This document shows, one piece after another, positions 1 through 7,938 of a stretch of DNA of 64,000 nt. Both the position numbers and the translations under genes were made by a program. Within the stretch, counting starts at the first letter, position 1, and every line of letters begins with the position of its first letter. The notes under the pieces were generated by a model that saw only the letters and a list, made by a program, of their open reading frames with translations, searched no databases and was not told the origin of the DNA. The stretch is from positions 1,860,001-1,924,000 of the forward strand of contig NZ_CP047591.1 of assembly GCF_010120715.1 (NCBI RefSeq). The letters are read 5' to 3'. Source of the stretch: Aminipila terrae. Lineage in GTDB: Bacteria; Bacillota; Clostridia; Peptostreptococcales; Anaerovoracaceae.

Positions 1-31
1 TACGTAAGTCAGAAGGCCTGCATGGATTAAA
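1..31 (+). promoter_or_regulatory. Cobalamin riboswitch, 3' end only (copy 1)
   Basis: The first bases are nearly identical to 4321-4351, which is the 3' end of a complete cobalamin aptamer; the conserved segment GTAAGTCAGAAGgCCTGCAT is visible. The rest of the aptamer lies before the window. The similarity continues through about base 150, so the whole leader is a duplicate of the one before the gene at 4571. It should repress the surface-protein gene at 247 when B12 is plentiful. Confidence 0.8.
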
Positions 32-116
32 ATAGTAACTGGTTACGAGGTAAATGACCAGGGAATTGTATTTTTAATTTATTTTTTAAAATAAATAAAA
101 GAGAAACAGTGAAAAT

Positions 117-147
117 GGACTGTGGCAGATTTGCTACAGCCTTTTTT
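117..147 (+). terminator. Intrinsic terminator of cobalamin leader, copy 1
   Basis: A hairpin of ggactgtggca and tgctacagcc is followed by six T. It lies between the aptamer and the coding start and has an equivalent at 4435-4467. This is the expected OFF-state expression platform of a transcriptional cobalamin riboswitch. Confidence 0.7.
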
Positions 148-246
148 GTTGGCAAAAACAAAAGGGGGAACATTTTGTAAAAGTGGCTGCAGCAGCTTGC
201 AGTATAGGTGTTTGTGTATTATTTTAACAGGAGGAACAAAAGAAAA

Positions 247-2322
247 ATGACATTTAATCTAAGAAAATCATTGGCAGTACTTATGATTATAGCTATGGTT
301 ATGAGTACAGGTCTGAGTGCCTATGGGATGGACTGGCCAACCTATCAGGGAAATGATATTCATAACGGAATTTTGACAGATGGAGCAGAAATTAGCGGAA
401 GTCCAAGTGTCACTCGTGTAGATTTACCTAAAAACGGATCTGGTAGTATAGGGTCGACATGGGCAGAACGACAACCATTTGCAGGAGTAGATACGGTACC
501 TGTCATGGAAACTAGAAATGGAAATACCTATGCATATGTGCTTTATGACGGGTATAAAGCTGCATATGGTAAAGGTGGCGGCAGACTAGCCAAAATTGAC
601 TGCACGGCATCTACTCCACAGGTAGTATGGGATAAGCAAATTACACAGTGCTCAGGCATCCAACTATCCTCTCCTTACCTGGATACTGATAACCGATGCA
701 TTTATGTGGGAGCATCAGGATATAATCAGAAAGCCTATAATGATGGGCTGGCATTGACTGGAGGAGCCATAACAGACGGCTGGACGGTATCTTCTGCAGG
801 GACTGCCATGGAGGATGGAAAGGTAACCGTATCGGGTAATCAGACTGTTACTTTGACCCAGACAAATGTAAATCTGACTAAGGGTGACACTCATCGCTCT
901 GCTACCTGTGTAAAAATTAACGGAAACAATGTGAATATGACTATCACTGCTAAGCTAAATGGAACTATAGTTGGAAGTGAGTCGTTAAACTCTTGCAATT
1001 TTATTGATGGACGTTTTTATTTTAACCTAATGTTTGGGCAACAATTTTCAACAGCCGAATCCGCTGTAAATACAGGGACAAATAATATTTTGGAATTTAC
1101 CTATGAAATTTCAGAAAATGACAGTAATACTGTGGAGATTGAATATTGCCAGTTGTATGAACAGAATAGTTCTATTACAAAAGTAGCAAATATTGATGAA
1201 GAACCTATTACAGAATGGTCCTTAAATATACCAGATAATGCAGTAATAGGCACTCCTATTGTGAAAAGTGGAGAGTATCTATACTTCGGCACATGGTCAG
1301 GGCATTATTTAGGAACTTATTATCAGTATGATCTTGATAATGAGGAGTTAAAAACTTTTAATCCAGGCAATGGCGGCTTTTATCGGGCAGGTGCTGTAGT
1401 AGAGGGTAATTATGTTTATTTTGGTGGAGACAAAGGATATCTTTATGCTCGTCCGGTAGGTAATGATTTTGACAATACTTCGGAAGGGAGCGTTATCAAT
1501 TTGTCAACTGTAGGAGGAGTGGAATCAGGGAATGTGCGCAGCACTATTTCTCTGGTAGACGGACATCTTTACTTTACCAGCCAGGGTGGTTATTTATGGA
1601 GCTTTACTCCTGAAGAAGGAATCCCGACTTTAGACTGGAAAGCTCAGCTGGCAGGAACCTCTACTTCTACTCCAACAGTAGTAGGAGATAATATTTATGT
1701 GGGTTACTACAGTGGATTTACTGCCGGAGGCGTCCAAAAGGTAGCCAAAACAGGAAACCATGAAGTTTCTTCCGTCGCAGAACCGGGACCTGTACTAAGC
1801 TCTATATTAGTATATACAAAGGGTGGAGTAGATTACCTCTATTTTACTACTAATTCTCGAACTGGAGCAGGCTATTGTTTCAATGGAAGCAATGGAGCAA
1901 AAGTATGGCAGACACCTGGAGAGACCTATGCATTGCAGGGTATGGCTTACAGCGGAGGTGTACTGACTTTTGGAAATGATAATGATAGTTTTTATGTAAT
2001 AGGAGAAAGATATGTGCCACCGACACCGCCTGAGACATCGATACCTAATAATACAGGAGAATTATTATGGCCTGCAGATTCATCTGAAGTAACGCTGTGG
2101 TTTGGACAAATTGATGAACAGTATACTGCGGTAAATAAAGGGATGAATATTCAGGGTACGGCAAATAGCAATGTCTATTCTGTCTGCGATGGTGTAGTGG
2201 CATATAAAGGTTATTCATCTACGTACGGCAACCTTCTTTATGTAGATTTTAAATACAACAATATTACAATGCAAGTAAGATATGGACACTTATCCGAAAG
2301 TTCAAGTTGGGGATGTAGTTAA
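247..2322 (+). CDS. Secreted PQQ-like beta-propeller protein with LytM domain, 5' fragment
   Basis: This is the N-terminal part of a protein of about 1037 residues that continues in another frame at 2300. The ATG at 247 follows AGGAGG at 228-233 and opens a signal peptide ending near AYG. The mature start, WPTYQGNDIHNGI, is followed by PQQ/BamB-like propeller blades (YFGTWSG, YVYFGGDKGYLYARP, GHLYFTSQGGYLWSF). A beta-rich domain at about residues 170-310 interrupts the propeller. The last 70 residues are the start of an M23/LytM domain (GVVAYKGYSSTYGNLLYVDF, RYGHLSE). The propeller is closely similar to the product at 4571, which has no peptidase domain. Control by a cobalamin riboswitch suggests a role in B12 or cobamide capture, or a surface function needed at low B12; this is inference. 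Removing one A from 2297-2299 gives YGHLSEVQVGDVV, a normal LytM sequence. Confidence 0.8.
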   Translation: MTFNLRKSLAVLMIIAMVMSTGLSAYGMDWPTYQGNDIHNGILTDGAEISGSPSVTRVDLPKNGSGSIGSTWAERQPFAGVDTVPVMETRNGNTYAYVLYDGYKAAYGKGGGRLAKIDCTASTPQVVWDKQITQCSGIQLSSPYLDTDNRCIYVGASGYNQKAYNDGLALTGGAITDGWTVSSAGTAMEDGKVTVSGNQTVTLTQTNVNLTKGDTHRSATCVKINGNNVNMTITAKLNGTIVGSESLNSCNFIDGRFYFNLMFGQQFSTAESAVNTGTNNILEFTYEISENDSNTVEIEYCQLYEQNSSITKVANIDEEPITEWSLNIPDNAVIGTPIVKSGEYLYFGTWSGHYLGTYYQYDLDNEELKTFNPGNGGFYRAGAVVEGNYVYFGGDKGYLYARPVGNDFDNTSEGSVINLSTVGGVESGNVRSTISLVDGHLYFTSQGGYLWSFTPEEGIPTLDWKAQLAGTSTSTPTVVGDNIYVGYYSGFTAGGVQKVAKTGNHEVSSVAEPGPVLSSILVYTKGGVDYLYFTTNSRTGAGYCFNGSNGAKVWQTPGETYALQGMAYSGGVLTFGNDNDSFYVIGERYVPPTPPETSIPNNTGELLWPADSSEVTLWFGQIDEQYTAVNKGMNIQGTANSNVYSVCDGVVAYKGYSSTYGNLLYVDFKYNNITMQVRYGHLSESSSWGCS

Positions 2323-3361
2323 ACAAGGTGATGTAGTTGGACAAATGGGACGAGACGCTAACACTGGGAAAGGATTAATTGAAATTGTTTTCTGTGAATC
2401 TAAGGATAGCAAGCCATGCGATAAAAATGGCAAGAACATTCAGTTAGTAGACCCCATTCAGTATTTAGAGAGACCAATGAGTGACATTTCATATCTGGAG
2501 AAAGACATGACCACTATGTTAGACACTACAGGGTTAGGAGATACACCAGTTTACCCTTCTATCATTTGGCCATGGGAAGACAAAAATGATCCAGATATAA
2601 GGTACAGGGAGAATAAGGATGTTAACATTGATCAGGCATATTTAAGAAAACTCATAGTTGAGTATGGAAGAGAAATCGATAAGACAATTACACATAAAAA
2701 TATAGAGAAAAATGGAATCATTACGTATGATGCAAAGAGCGGTATCACTACAGTGAAATTAAACGGTAGGAGTAAAAGGTATGGAGTTTCCCTTGGAAAT
2801 GCTCAGATAAAGAACAACAGAATGATTGTGAATCGGGAGCAGGTTTGGTACGATTTAATAGGAAAGACATATCATTCTCCAGATGGGGGAACATGGTATG
2901 CGGATAAAACAAGTCCGATATTTGGAGGAGTATGGCAGTGCGTTTATTTGCCGAAAGATATTGCTAATGATTTATATTTAATAACGGAGGGCACACATAT
3001 TGAAAAGGTTCTGTATGATAAAGCAGCAGGAGCGTGGGATGCAGGAACTGCGGCCGCTTTATCAGGATTTTGTACTTGGGTATACACAGAATATGGTGTT
3101 ACTATATCCGTTGCCAGGGCTAGTTTTCTGGCAGGAGCAATTGTTTGCTGCTATGATCTTTCAAAAGCTTGGGAAAGAGACTGTTTTCGAGAGGCAGTCA
3201 TGCAGTGTGGTGACAATGAATTTGTAAGAATCTCTTTTATAATTACAGATGGTGGTATCGTAAATACATACAGAATTACAAAAGAGATTAAAGATGTGTA
3301 CCGGTATCAGGGAACATTTAAACCGGGGTATTATGAAAGTTATTCTAAGGTAAAGAAGTAG
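2300..3361 (+). CDS. LytM/M23 domain remainder and Cys-rich C-terminal region, 3' fragment
   Basis: This is the second half of the gene that starts at 247. It opens with VQVGDVVKQGDVVGQMG, typical of the LytM fold, and the domain ends near DPIQYLE. The catalytic-type histidine of the YGHL motif is in the upstream fragment. A linker follows, then about 250 residues I cannot assign. They include a hydrophobic, Ala/Gly-rich segment (KAAGAWDAGTAAALSG) and several cysteines (GFCTWV, IVCCYD, RDCFREAVMQCG). The tail could be a membrane-active or binding module; nothing proves either. An independent start at 2282 is unlikely because it would begin in the middle of the M23 domain and has no ribosome site. 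The next gene begins 10 bases downstream. Confidence 0.65.
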   Translation, partial: VQVGDVVKQGDVVGQMGRDANTGKGLIEIVFCESKDSKPCDKNGKNIQLVDPIQYLERPMSDISYLEKDMTTMLDTTGLGDTPVYPSIIWPWEDKNDPDIRYRENKDVNIDQAYLRKLIVEYGREIDKTITHKNIEKNGIITYDAKSGITTVKLNGRSKRYGVSLGNAQIKNNRMIVNREQVWYDLIGKTYHSPDGGTWYADKTSPIFGGVWQCVYLPKDIANDLYLITEGTHIEKVLYDKAAGAWDAGTAAALSGFCTWVYTEYGVTISVARASFLAGAIVCCYDLSKAWERDCFREAVMQCGDNEFVRISFIITDGGIVNTYRITKEIKDVYRYQGTFKPGYYESYSKVKK

Positions 3362-3370
3362 GGGAGATAT

Positions 3371-3748
3371 ATGAAATACAGACGCAGATTGGACGTGGTT
3401 ATTACTATTGTTGGTATATTTACACTAATTTTTTCCATGCTTGCTAGGAGGGGAGACGCACCGCAAACTTTTGCAAGACTGGGAATTAATATTAACTTTA
3501 TATCATCGCTAATTCTGGGTAGTATACTTTTTTACTGGACTTTTGAAGCAAGAGCGTATAAAAGATCTTTACTGGAATCCATAGCATGTTTCCTATTAAG
3601 TATAAGTTCTTTTTTATTGGCAATCTGCAGTTATTATACAACATGGAAATTTAGTGATATTAGTTTGATGATCATTATTGTTCTGTCTATAGTAGCAAGC
3701 ACTATTTTTTGGCAGTCGAGCATAGGAATAAAAAAATTGCAGGCATAA
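3371..3748 (+). CDS. Small four-helix membrane protein
   Basis: The product has 125 residues and about four transmembrane segments (TIVGIFTLIFSML, FISSLILGSILFYWTF, SIACFLLSISSFLLAICSY, LMIIIVLSIVASTIFW) with basic ends. I do not recognise the family. It starts 10 bases after the LytM-propeller gene with the ribosome site GGGGAGA, so it is almost certainly co-transcribed and B12-controlled. By position it could be an anchor, partner or self-protection protein for the secreted LytM protein, but sequence alone does not decide this. A strong terminator follows at 3932. Confidence 0.7.
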   Translation: MKYRRRLDVVITIVGIFTLIFSMLARRGDAPQTFARLGININFISSLILGSILFYWTFEARAYKRSLLESIACFLLSISSFLLAICSYYTTWKFSDISLMIIIVLSIVASTIFWQSSIGIKKLQA

Positions 3749-3931
3749 AGACTGATAAAGATTTAAATCAGAATTAAGGAGATAGGCTAAACTGCTTTAG
3801 ACTTTCTTAGCAAGAGCTAAGGCTATTATAAAACTTATATATAATCAATAGATTAGAGAAGTAGAACGTTTTAGAGGATTGGCATACAATGAGTTAGAAT
3901 AAGATTCGGATGCTGTAGGAAACATCATTAT
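3749..3931. other. Geneless stretch after the membrane protein
   Basis: I see no ORF with a ribosome site and no RNA motif here. It appears to be the untranslated 3' end of the first B12-controlled unit, ending at the hairpin at 3932. Confidence 0.5.
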
Positions 3932-3980
3932 AATTAAAACTGTTGGAGGATGGTTATATAACCTTCCAACAGTTTTAATT
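3932..3980 (+). terminator. Strong intrinsic terminator
   Basis: A perfect 16-bp stem (aattaaaactgttgga with tccaacagttttaatt) closes a short loop and ends in T-rich sequence. It separates the first B12-controlled unit from the second. The A-rich 5' arm would let it work in both directions. Confidence 0.85.
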
Positions 3981-4031
3981 TGTGGGCGGTATTTGATAAA
4001 AAATATAAGAAATATTTAATTAAGAATAATG

Positions 4032-4060
4032 TTGAAATATAGAAATTAAAGTGATATTAT
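4032..4060 (+). promoter_or_regulatory. Candidate promoter of the second cobalamin-regulated unit
   Basis: TTGAAA and TATTAT are separated by 17 bases. Transcription would begin near 4067, about 100 bases before the aptamer. Surrounding DNA is very AT-rich, so other boxes are possible. Confidence 0.4.
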
Positions 4061-4164
4061 AGTTGGTGAAAATATAAATATTTACATTTTATATATAATT
4101 ATGAAATTTCGACAATATTAAACAAATTTCGACAAGAAGAGCTATTCAATTAAATAAATATCTA

Positions 4165-4346
4165 TGTCTGTCGGCGGGAGCCGGCAGCTAAGAGGGAAGC
4201 CGGTGAGAGTCCGGCACGGACCCGCCGCTGTAAACGAGGAGTTCCTGCCCATTCATTTGCGTGACGCAAATGTCCACTGAAAGCAAACAAAGCTTTTGGG
4301 AAGGAGGGCAGAAATGTGGATACGTAAGTCAGAAGACCTGCATGGA
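4165..4346 (+). promoter_or_regulatory. Cobalamin (B12) riboswitch, complete aptamer
   Basis: All the hallmarks are present in order: GGGAGCCGGCAGCTAAGAGG, then GAAGCCGGTGAGAGTCCGGC, then ACGGACCCGCCGCTGTAA (the B12 box region), a variable arm, and the 3' segment GTAAGTCAGAAGACCTGC. A downstream hairpin with a T-run provides the switch. It controls the propeller protein at 4571. A second copy of this leader precedes the gene at 247. Confidence 0.95.
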
Positions 4347-4434
4347 TTGAAGAAGTAACCGGTTACGAGGTAAATGACCAGGGAATTGTATTTTAAATTC
4401 ATTTTTTAAAATAAATTAAGAAAACAGTGAAAAC

Positions 4435-4467
4435 GGACTGTGGCAGATTTGCTATAGTCTTTTTTTG
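4435..4467 (+). terminator. Intrinsic terminator of cobalamin leader, copy 2
   Basis: The stem ggactgtggca / tgctatagtc with G-U pairs is followed by seven T. Its position after the aptamer makes it the likely B12-induced terminator. Sequence differences from copy 1 preserve the stem (compensatory changes), which supports function. Confidence 0.75.
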
Positions 4468-4570
4468 TTGTCCAAAAGAGAAAGGGGGTGAGCATTATTA
4501 AAAAAAATATGGCAATTACGCCGTATAAATATTTGTTTTATTATCTAATATCAAAGGAGGAACAAAAGAA

Positions 4571-6283
4571 ATGATAAAATTAAAGCTAAGAAAACCGTTA
4601 GCAACCCTTATGATTATAGCTATGGTCATGAGCATGGGGCTCACTGCATACGCTGCAGACTGGCCAACCTACCAGGGAAATGATATTCACAACGGGATTA
4701 TCAATGCAGCACCAACCAACGGAAGTCCAAATGTCACACGTATTGATCTGCCGAAAAATGGATCCGGTTGGGATGGTGTGGATTCAGCAGCTGTTATGGA
4801 AACCAGAAATGGAAATACCTTTGCTTATATACTTTATGACGGATATAAAGTTGCAAATGATAAGGGTGGCGGCAGGCTAGCTAAAATAGACTGTTCGGCA
4901 TCTACTCCACAGGTAGTATGGGAAAAGCAGATTACCCAGAGTTCAGGATTCCAACTATCCTCTCCTTACCTGGATACTGAAAACCGATGCATCTATGTGG
5001 GGGCATCCGGATTTAATCAGAAAGCAAATAACGATGAGCTGACATTGACTGGAGGAGCAATCACAGATTGGTCTGTATCTTCTGCAGGAACAACTTTGGA
5101 AAATGGTAAGGTTGTTGTTTCAGGTAACCAAACTGTTACTTTGACTCAGACAAATACTAATTTAACTAGTGGTGAGACTCATCGTTCTGCCACTGGCGTA
5201 AAAATCAACGGAAGCAATGTAAATATGATTATTACTGCTAAGCTTAACGGTACTACAGTAGGAAGTAAGACCTTAAACGCTTCTAACCTAATCGATGGAC
5301 ATTACTATCTGAATGATAATTTCCAATCTACGGCAGAATCTGCTGTAAATACAGGGACAAATAATACGCTGGAATTTACCTATGAAATTTCAGGAAATGA
5401 TAGCAATACTGTGGAGATTGAATATTGCCAATTGTATGAACAGAACAGTTCTATTACAAAAGTAACAAATATTGACGAAGAACCTACTACAGAATTGTCT
5501 TTAGCAGTGCCAAACAATGCACAGATCAATACTCCTATAGTAAAGAATGGGGATTATCTGTATTTCGGAACATGGTCAGGAAATGCAGGAACATATTATC
5601 AGTATGACATGGATAATAAGGAGTTAAAAGAATTTAATCCGGGTAATGGCGGTTTTTATTGGGCTGGTGCTGTTGTAGATGGAGATTATGTTTACTTTGG
5701 TGGAGATAAAGGTTTTCTGTATGCTCGTCCGGTAGGTGATGATTTTGATAATACTTCAGAAGGAAGTGTTGTTAATTTATCCACTATAGGTGGAGTGGAA
5801 TCAGGGAATGTGCGCAGCACTATTTCACTAGTAGACGGACATCTTTACTTTACTAGCCAGGGTGGTTATTTATGGAGCTTTACTCCGGGAGCAGGAACAC
5901 CAACATTAGACTGGAAAGCTAAGCTAGCAGGAACTTCTACTTCTACTCCAACGGTAGTAGGAGATAATATTTATGTAGGGTACTACAGTGGATTTAGTGC
6001 TGGAGGCGTTCAGAAGGTAGCAAAGGCTGGAAATCACCAGGTTTCTAACGTAGCAACACCGGGACCAGTACAAAGCTCTGTATTGGTATATACAAACGGT
6101 GGCGTAGATTACCTATACTTTAATACAAATTCTGGAACTGGAGCAGGATATTGTTTCAATGGAAGTAACGGAGCAAAAGTATGGCAGACACCGGGAGATA
6201 CCTATGCATTGCAGGGTATGGCTTCCAGTGGTGGCGTGCTGACTTTTGGAAATGATTATGATCATTTTTATGTTGTAAAATAA
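4571..6283 (+). CDS. Secreted PQQ-like beta-propeller surface protein
   Basis: The product has 570 residues. The ATG follows AGGAGG by about 10 bases; a signal peptide (LATLMIIAMVMSMGLTAYA) ends near residue 29. Propeller motifs repeat through the protein (YFGTWSG, YVYFGGDKGFLYARP, YFTSQGGYLWSF, NIYVGYYSGF), interrupted at about 165-305 by a beta-rich module (NQTVTLTQTNTNLTSGETHR, NTLEFTYEISGND). It is a close paralogue of the product at 247 but stops after the propeller, without the LytM domain. There is no sortase motif or membrane anchor, so it should be released or wall-associated non-covalently. The complete cobalamin riboswitch predicts expression only when B12 is scarce. Binding of a corrinoid is a reasonable but untested idea. 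Confidence 0.85.
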   Translation: MIKLKLRKPLATLMIIAMVMSMGLTAYAADWPTYQGNDIHNGIINAAPTNGSPNVTRIDLPKNGSGWDGVDSAAVMETRNGNTFAYILYDGYKVANDKGGGRLAKIDCSASTPQVVWEKQITQSSGFQLSSPYLDTENRCIYVGASGFNQKANNDELTLTGGAITDWSVSSAGTTLENGKVVVSGNQTVTLTQTNTNLTSGETHRSATGVKINGSNVNMIITAKLNGTTVGSKTLNASNLIDGHYYLNDNFQSTAESAVNTGTNNTLEFTYEISGNDSNTVEIEYCQLYEQNSSITKVTNIDEEPTTELSLAVPNNAQINTPIVKNGDYLYFGTWSGNAGTYYQYDMDNKELKEFNPGNGGFYWAGAVVDGDYVYFGGDKGFLYARPVGDDFDNTSEGSVVNLSTIGGVESGNVRSTISLVDGHLYFTSQGGYLWSFTPGAGTPTLDWKAKLAGTSTSTPTVVGDNIYVGYYSGFSAGGVQKVAKAGNHQVSNVATPGPVQSSVLVYTNGGVDYLYFNTNSGTGAGYCFNGSNGAKVWQTPGDTYALQGMASSGGVLTFGNDYDHFYVVK

Positions 6284-6330
6284 TAAAGAATGATAGATAG
6301 GCTAATCTGAGCAACTATACAAAACAAGAA

Positions 6331-6368
6331 AAGGATGTGCCCCCGCCTAAGGTGACGGACACATCCTT
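6331..6368 (+). terminator. Intrinsic terminator
   Basis: The arms aaggatgtg and cacatcctt enclose a GC-rich loop and are followed by a short AT-rich stretch. It lies between the propeller gene and the adhesin gene. No T-run longer than three is present, so some read-through is likely. Confidence 0.6.
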
Positions 6369-6394
6369 ATTTAAAGTAGAGGATGGTAAAAACA

Positions 6395-6802
6395 ATGAAG
6401 CATAGAAAGAGAAACTTTCTTTTGAGTTTAGTGCTATGTATGGCTTTGCTTTTGGGACAGGTGATGCCGGCAGTATGGAGCTATGCAGAAAGCGATATCA
6501 CAGTGCAGGCAGGTGAGACGGAAAAGATTCAATTAAACGAAGCAAAAGGGACGGATTCTTCTATAGATATTACTGAAAGTGAAAAACAAGATATGAATGA
6601 AGGTACAAATTCTGAAACAGACACGAAGGACGGGAGTGTAACCCAAGATAATGAGAGCAAAGTTGATAGTGACAAAAATGAAAAATTTACTGTTGAGGAG
6701 AGTTTAAAAGAAAATACAGAGACAACCGGCAGCAGTATTGATACAACAGCAACAACAGGGAGTGCTGTTGGGGAAGATAAAAAACAACAGACAGCAGTAT
6801 AA
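6395..6802 (+). CDS. Giant GLUG/InlB-repeat adhesin, fragment 1 (signal peptide and linker)
   Basis: This is the N-terminus of a surface protein of about 2953 residues that runs to 15253 across four reading-frame segments. The ATG at 6395 is preferred because the ATG at 6383 is only one base from its GAGG ribosome site. A classical signal peptide (FLLSLVLCMALLLGQVMPAV) ends near SYA. An acidic, Ser/Thr-rich linker follows. Frame is lost in the A6 run at 6779-6784; one more A would give DKKTTDSSINTETEPTESKD and join the next fragment. Programmed -1 slippage is unlikely because the base before the run is T, so the P-site codon would re-pair badly. Confidence 0.75.
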   Translation: MKHRKRNFLLSLVLCMALLLGQVMPAVWSYAESDITVQAGETEKIQLNEAKGTDSSIDITESEKQDMNEGTNSETDTKDGSVTQDNESKVDSDKNEKFTVEESLKENTETTGSSIDTTATTGSAVGEDKKQQTAV

Positions 6803-7938
6803 ATACTGAGACTGAACCAACCGAATCAAAGGATACCTTGAATGAACTGCTTGAGGATAAAGTTGTTGAGCCAATTATGGAAGTTCTTGAGGAGGTATTA
6901 GGCGGACCGGTCAATATAAAGGATTATGATGCAAACTCAAAATCAAAAGAATATTTTATTGAAGATACAGAGGGATTAAAAAAATTGAGGGAATTGGTCA
7001 ACAGTGGAACTAGCTTTGAAGGAAAAAGCATAAGCGTGACCAAAGAAATTAATTTGCAAAATGAAGAATGGATACCTATAGGCACGGCGGCAAACCCTTT
7101 TGGCGGAGTGTTTGATGGGGGCGACAAGAAAATAACTAACTTAAAAATCGAAACTTCAAGCTTGGAATATATCGGGCTTTTTGGATATATCAAAAAGGCA
7201 ACTATTCAAAATGTAAAGACTGAAAAAGGTAGTATAGAGGGAAATACATCAGAAAAAAACTTATATGCAGGAGGCCTTGTAGGCTGTGCAGAAGAAAGTA
7301 AATTTGTTAATTGTGGTAATACAGTAAGTATTGTGACTTTAAATTCCATTATAGATGCCAGAAAAAATGAAACTCATACTGGAGGCCTTGTAGGGTGTGT
7401 AAAAAAGAGTGATTTTACGAATTGTAGTAACAATGGAAATATTACCTCTTCATCAGAAGCACAGAAAAACTTGACACATAAAGGAGGAACAGGAGGAATT
7501 GTAGGTTCCGTGGAAGAGGGTAGTTTTACAGATTGCATAAATACAGGAAGAATTGAAGGAGGCTGGAAGACTGAAAAAAGTATTAAAGATTATCCATCAG
7601 GAGGGATCGTTGGAAAAATTAAAAACGGCTTGCTAAGCCGTTGCCAAAATAATGGAACAATTCATATTACTGGTCAGAATATAGGAGGAATAGCAGGCAA
7701 GTCAGAAGTTGACCAAGATAAGCCTGCTCTGTTTAGTGAATGTAAAAACAAAGGGGAAGTGGATGTAAAAGGCAGATATGTTGGAGGAGTGATTGGACGA
7801 GGAGAAACCGTCGATATTACAGCTTGTGAGAACCAAAAAAATATACAGGGCGAAAGTTATATTGGAGGCATAATTGGTGATTTAAGCAAAAAATCCAGTA
7901 TCAAAGAGAGTTGTAACAAGGGGGAATTAAAGCATTAA
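6784..7938 (+). CDS. Giant adhesin, fragment 2 (GLUG repeats)
   Basis: The segment continues the protein after the frame loss at 6779-6784. It begins with a Thr/Glu-rich linker and then a module with the signature EEWIPIGTAANPFGGVFDGG, which recurs at 9360, 10940 and 13025. Many GLUG-type turns follow (AGGLVGCAEESKF, TGGIVGSVEEGSF, SGGIVGKIKNG, IGGIIGDLSKK), each about 25-40 residues apart and usually followed by a CxNxG motif. GLUG repeats form beta-helical rods on bacterial surfaces. Frame is lost at 7921-7926 (ggggaatt); one extra A gives NKGEIKALKDIAGGIAG. There is no ribosome site for a separate start at 6838. Confidence 0.75.
   Translation, partial: TTDSSINTETEPTESKDTLNELLEDKVVEPIMEVLEEVLGGPVNIKDYDANSKSKEYFIEDTEGLKKLRELVNSGTSFEGKSISVTKEINLQNEEWIPIGTAANPFGGVFDGGDKKITNLKIETSSLEYIGLFGYIKKATIQNVKTEKGSIEGNTSEKNLYAGGLVGCAEESKFVNCGNTVSIVTLNSIIDARKNETHTGGLVGCVKKSDFTNCSNNGNITSSSEAQKNLTHKGGTGGIVGSVEEGSFTDCINTGRIEGGWKTEKSIKDYPSGGIVGKIKNGLLSRCQNNGTIHITGQNIGGIAGKSEVDQDKPALFSECKNKGEVDVKGRYVGGVIGRGETVDITACENQKNIQGESYIGGIIGDLSKKSSIKESCNKGELKH

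Noticed and set aside
2282..3361. Separate gene starting at the ATG at 2282
   Set aside because: It would begin inside an M23 domain, has no ribosome site, and joins the upstream frame perfectly after one-base correction.
6779..6784. Programmed -1 frameshift at an A6 run in the adhesin
   Set aside because: The base before the run is T, so the P-site codon would re-pair as TAA/AAA; no downstream pseudoknot is evident, and similar breaks occur in unrelated genes.
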